64,000 nt of DNA from Nostocales cyanobacterium LEGE 11386 (GTDB lineage Bacteria > Cyanobacteriota > Cyanobacteriia > Cyanobacteriales > Nostocaceae). Numbering within the stretch: position 1 is the first letter of the stretch; every line of letters starts with the position of its first letter. Below, piece by piece: positions 62,840 through 64,000 of the stretch. The translations under genes and the position numbers were made by a program. A model generated the notes under the pieces. That model had not been told where the DNA came from and made no database searches. It was given only the letters and a program-made list of their open reading frames with translations. The stretch covers positions 1-64,000 of the forward strand of contig JADEXK010000027.1 of assembly GCA_015207155.1 (NCBI GenBank), read 5' to 3'.

Positions 62840-64000
62840 TGATCAATCATCTGCTGCAAAACGATTTGTAAGTCTTTTGTCAAATCGCTAGTAGCCTGAC
62901 GAGTTGCATGGCGATCGCCTTGAGAATTAGCCCAGCGTTCAGTCACCGAAATTGGTTCGCCTATGGTGATTTGCGCTTCTCGCAAACCTAAACGCGGTCG
63001 CCCCGGTAATGTTGTATCTTGAATTCGGGAAAGCATATCAAACATCAGCAAAGCTGTCTCGGCGAATCTGTCAGCAGTTGGTTGTGCTTGAAGATAGTTG
63101 GCTGTAACTGCGACAAAACTTTCCACTATTCGCATGTGGCGCATTCGTAAGTCTGCTTCTTCGGCAATCCAGTCTGCTAATCCACGTTTGAAGGGTGGTA
63201 AAGCGTTGATGTCTGGTATGTCATCCCGGTAAATGTAATTCCAACCAGCTTCTTCTAAACGGCGACAACGGTCAATAAAATTTCCTTGCGCCTGAAGTCC
63301 AAAATATTGTTCAGCAACTTGTAAAGCCTGATCCATTAAACGATGCAGTCTGGCAATTAAAACTTCATTCGGACTAGCATCTTCATCTGTAGCGATGGTT
63401 TTAGGTAGGTCTTGATGATAAAAACGGCGATAAAACTCTTCCATTTCGGTAATGAGATATTCACCCAGACGACAGATACGTTGAGAATATATTTCTTCCC
63501 GTTTGTTAAACGCAGATTGATCAATTGATTGCCAGCCGCTATCAGCTTCTAATTTACTCAACAGCCAATCCAGTTTTGACCAAGGGGGTTCAACATAGCG
63601 ATACTGGATGCCAACCGGTACAATCAAAACATTCTCGGAACGATTAGCTTTTTGTAAGTCTTCAACACACCAGAAACCAAGTTGGGCAACACCGGGTTCT
63701 AAAGGACTAACAACGCCACTATGACCATTATTACCTCCTTCGGGTGCCACTGCGATCGGCATTTCACCATTAGCAAACAACTCCCGTGCTGTTTGGATAG
63801 CTTGTCTATCTAGTCGCCTTCCCCGACGAATTGGCACACCTCCAATTAAAGAAAATAGCCACCCTAGCCAATTTCCAGCCCAAATAGTCATCCCCCGGTC
63901 ATAGAGAAAGTAACTGTGAATTGGTTCTTGCAGTTTAATACCTTGCTGACGGGCAACCTTGGGCAAAATGTAGGAAAGCAAGTACAACATACAGAGGGGA
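62836..64000 (-). CDS. Acyltransferase of the PlsC family, cut by the window edge
   Basis: At least 384 residues of a phospholipid/glycerol acyltransferase: NWLGWLFSLIGGVPIRRGRR matches the block II glycine-arginine motif, FANGEMPIAVAPEGGNNGHS the block III EG motif, and VLIVPVGIQYRYVEPPW block IV. The catalytic HX4D box that should precede these is absent from the visible part, and the frame is open to the window edge, so the true start lies beyond 64000. A long C-terminal half (about 150-384) is helical and unusual for plain PlsC. It probably acylates a lysophospholipid or a related alcohol. Confidence 0.8.
   Translation of the reverse strand, partial: PLCMLYLLSYILPKVARQQGIKLQEPIHSYFLYDRGMTIWAGNWLGWLFSLIGGVPIRRGRRLDRQAIQTARELFANGEMPIAVAPEGGNNGHSGVVSPLEPGVAQLGFWCVEDLQKANRSENVLIVPVGIQYRYVEPPWSKLDWLLSKLEADSGWQSIDQSAFNKREEIYSQRICRLGEYLITEMEEFYRRFYHQDLPKTIATDEDASPNEVLIARLHRLMDQALQVAEQYFGLQAQGNFIDRCRRLEEAGWNYIYRDDIPDINALPPFKRGLADWIAEEADLRMRHMRIVESFVAVTANYLQAQPTADRFAETALLMFDMLSRIQDTTLPGRPRLGLREAQITIGEPISVTERWANSQGDRHATRQATSDLTKDLQIVLQQMIDH

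Overview
The window looks like a chromosomal segment of a filamentous, heterocyst-forming cyanobacterium of the Nostoc/Anabaena type. The evidence is the dense scatter of the HIP1 palindrome GCGATCGC, a scytonemin sunscreen operon with PEP-CTERM proteins, a nifP/nifVZT locus, short tandem repeats of the ACTCAGC type in gaps, and many families typical of cyanobacteria (DUF2949, DUF3134, DUF3285, DUF3131). No rRNA, tRNA, CRISPR array, intact transposase or prophage was seen.

Left part (1-12.4 kb): the scytonemin genes scyA-B-C-D-E run on the minus strand; scyF would lie off the left edge. A 2.4-kb gap separates them from a divergent sensor kinase and an AraC-type response regulator, the known scytonemin two-component pair. 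That gap holds two miniature transposable elements with visible target-site duplications and two sets of diverged direct repeats. One repeat carries a palindrome near ATCAAAA-N3-TTTTGAT that could be an operator.

12.4-20.2 kb: a phosphate-uptake operon pstSCAB preceded by a decayed N-terminus of a second pstS and a Pho-box-like site, then a polar amino-acid ABC transporter split over two strands.

20.2-29.7 kb: an envelope glycan locus. Three DUF3131 proteins (one with two copies of the domain), a probable outer-membrane beta-barrel and a cellulose-synthase-like GT2 enzyme with a large coiled-coil insert are arranged around one divergent promoter. This is the best candidate here for an undescribed system.

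29.7-32.2 kb: a gene graveyard (NACHT-type ATPase, mercuric-reductase-like, redoxin and DUF433 relics) that includes the remains of an integron: an IntI C-terminus, an attI-like junction, a GNAT cassette and an attC-like site, followed by a toxin-antitoxin pair with a frameshifted toxin.

32.4-47.7 kb: an ECF sigma/anti-sigma pair; a second pst operon led by an ArsR regulator and followed by a TauE/SafE permease gene; a partner-switching module (STAS, response-regulator phosphatase, HATPase) beside a large hybrid histidine kinase; an MFS exporter and a TPR protein.

47.8-64 kb: acetyl-CoA synthetase, two unknown genes, a nitrogen-fixation accessory locus (cysE/nifP, two small proteins, a 39-residue membrane peptide, nifV, nifZ, nifT, then a 2Fe-2S protein), a methyltransferase-HIT fusion with an altered HIT triad, trpG with a Tat-exported metallo-hydrolase, dgkA, ybeY, a DUF3285 protein, prfB with its programmed frameshift, a small zinc-ribbon pseudogene, a DUF3134 gene, and an acyltransferase cut by the right edge.
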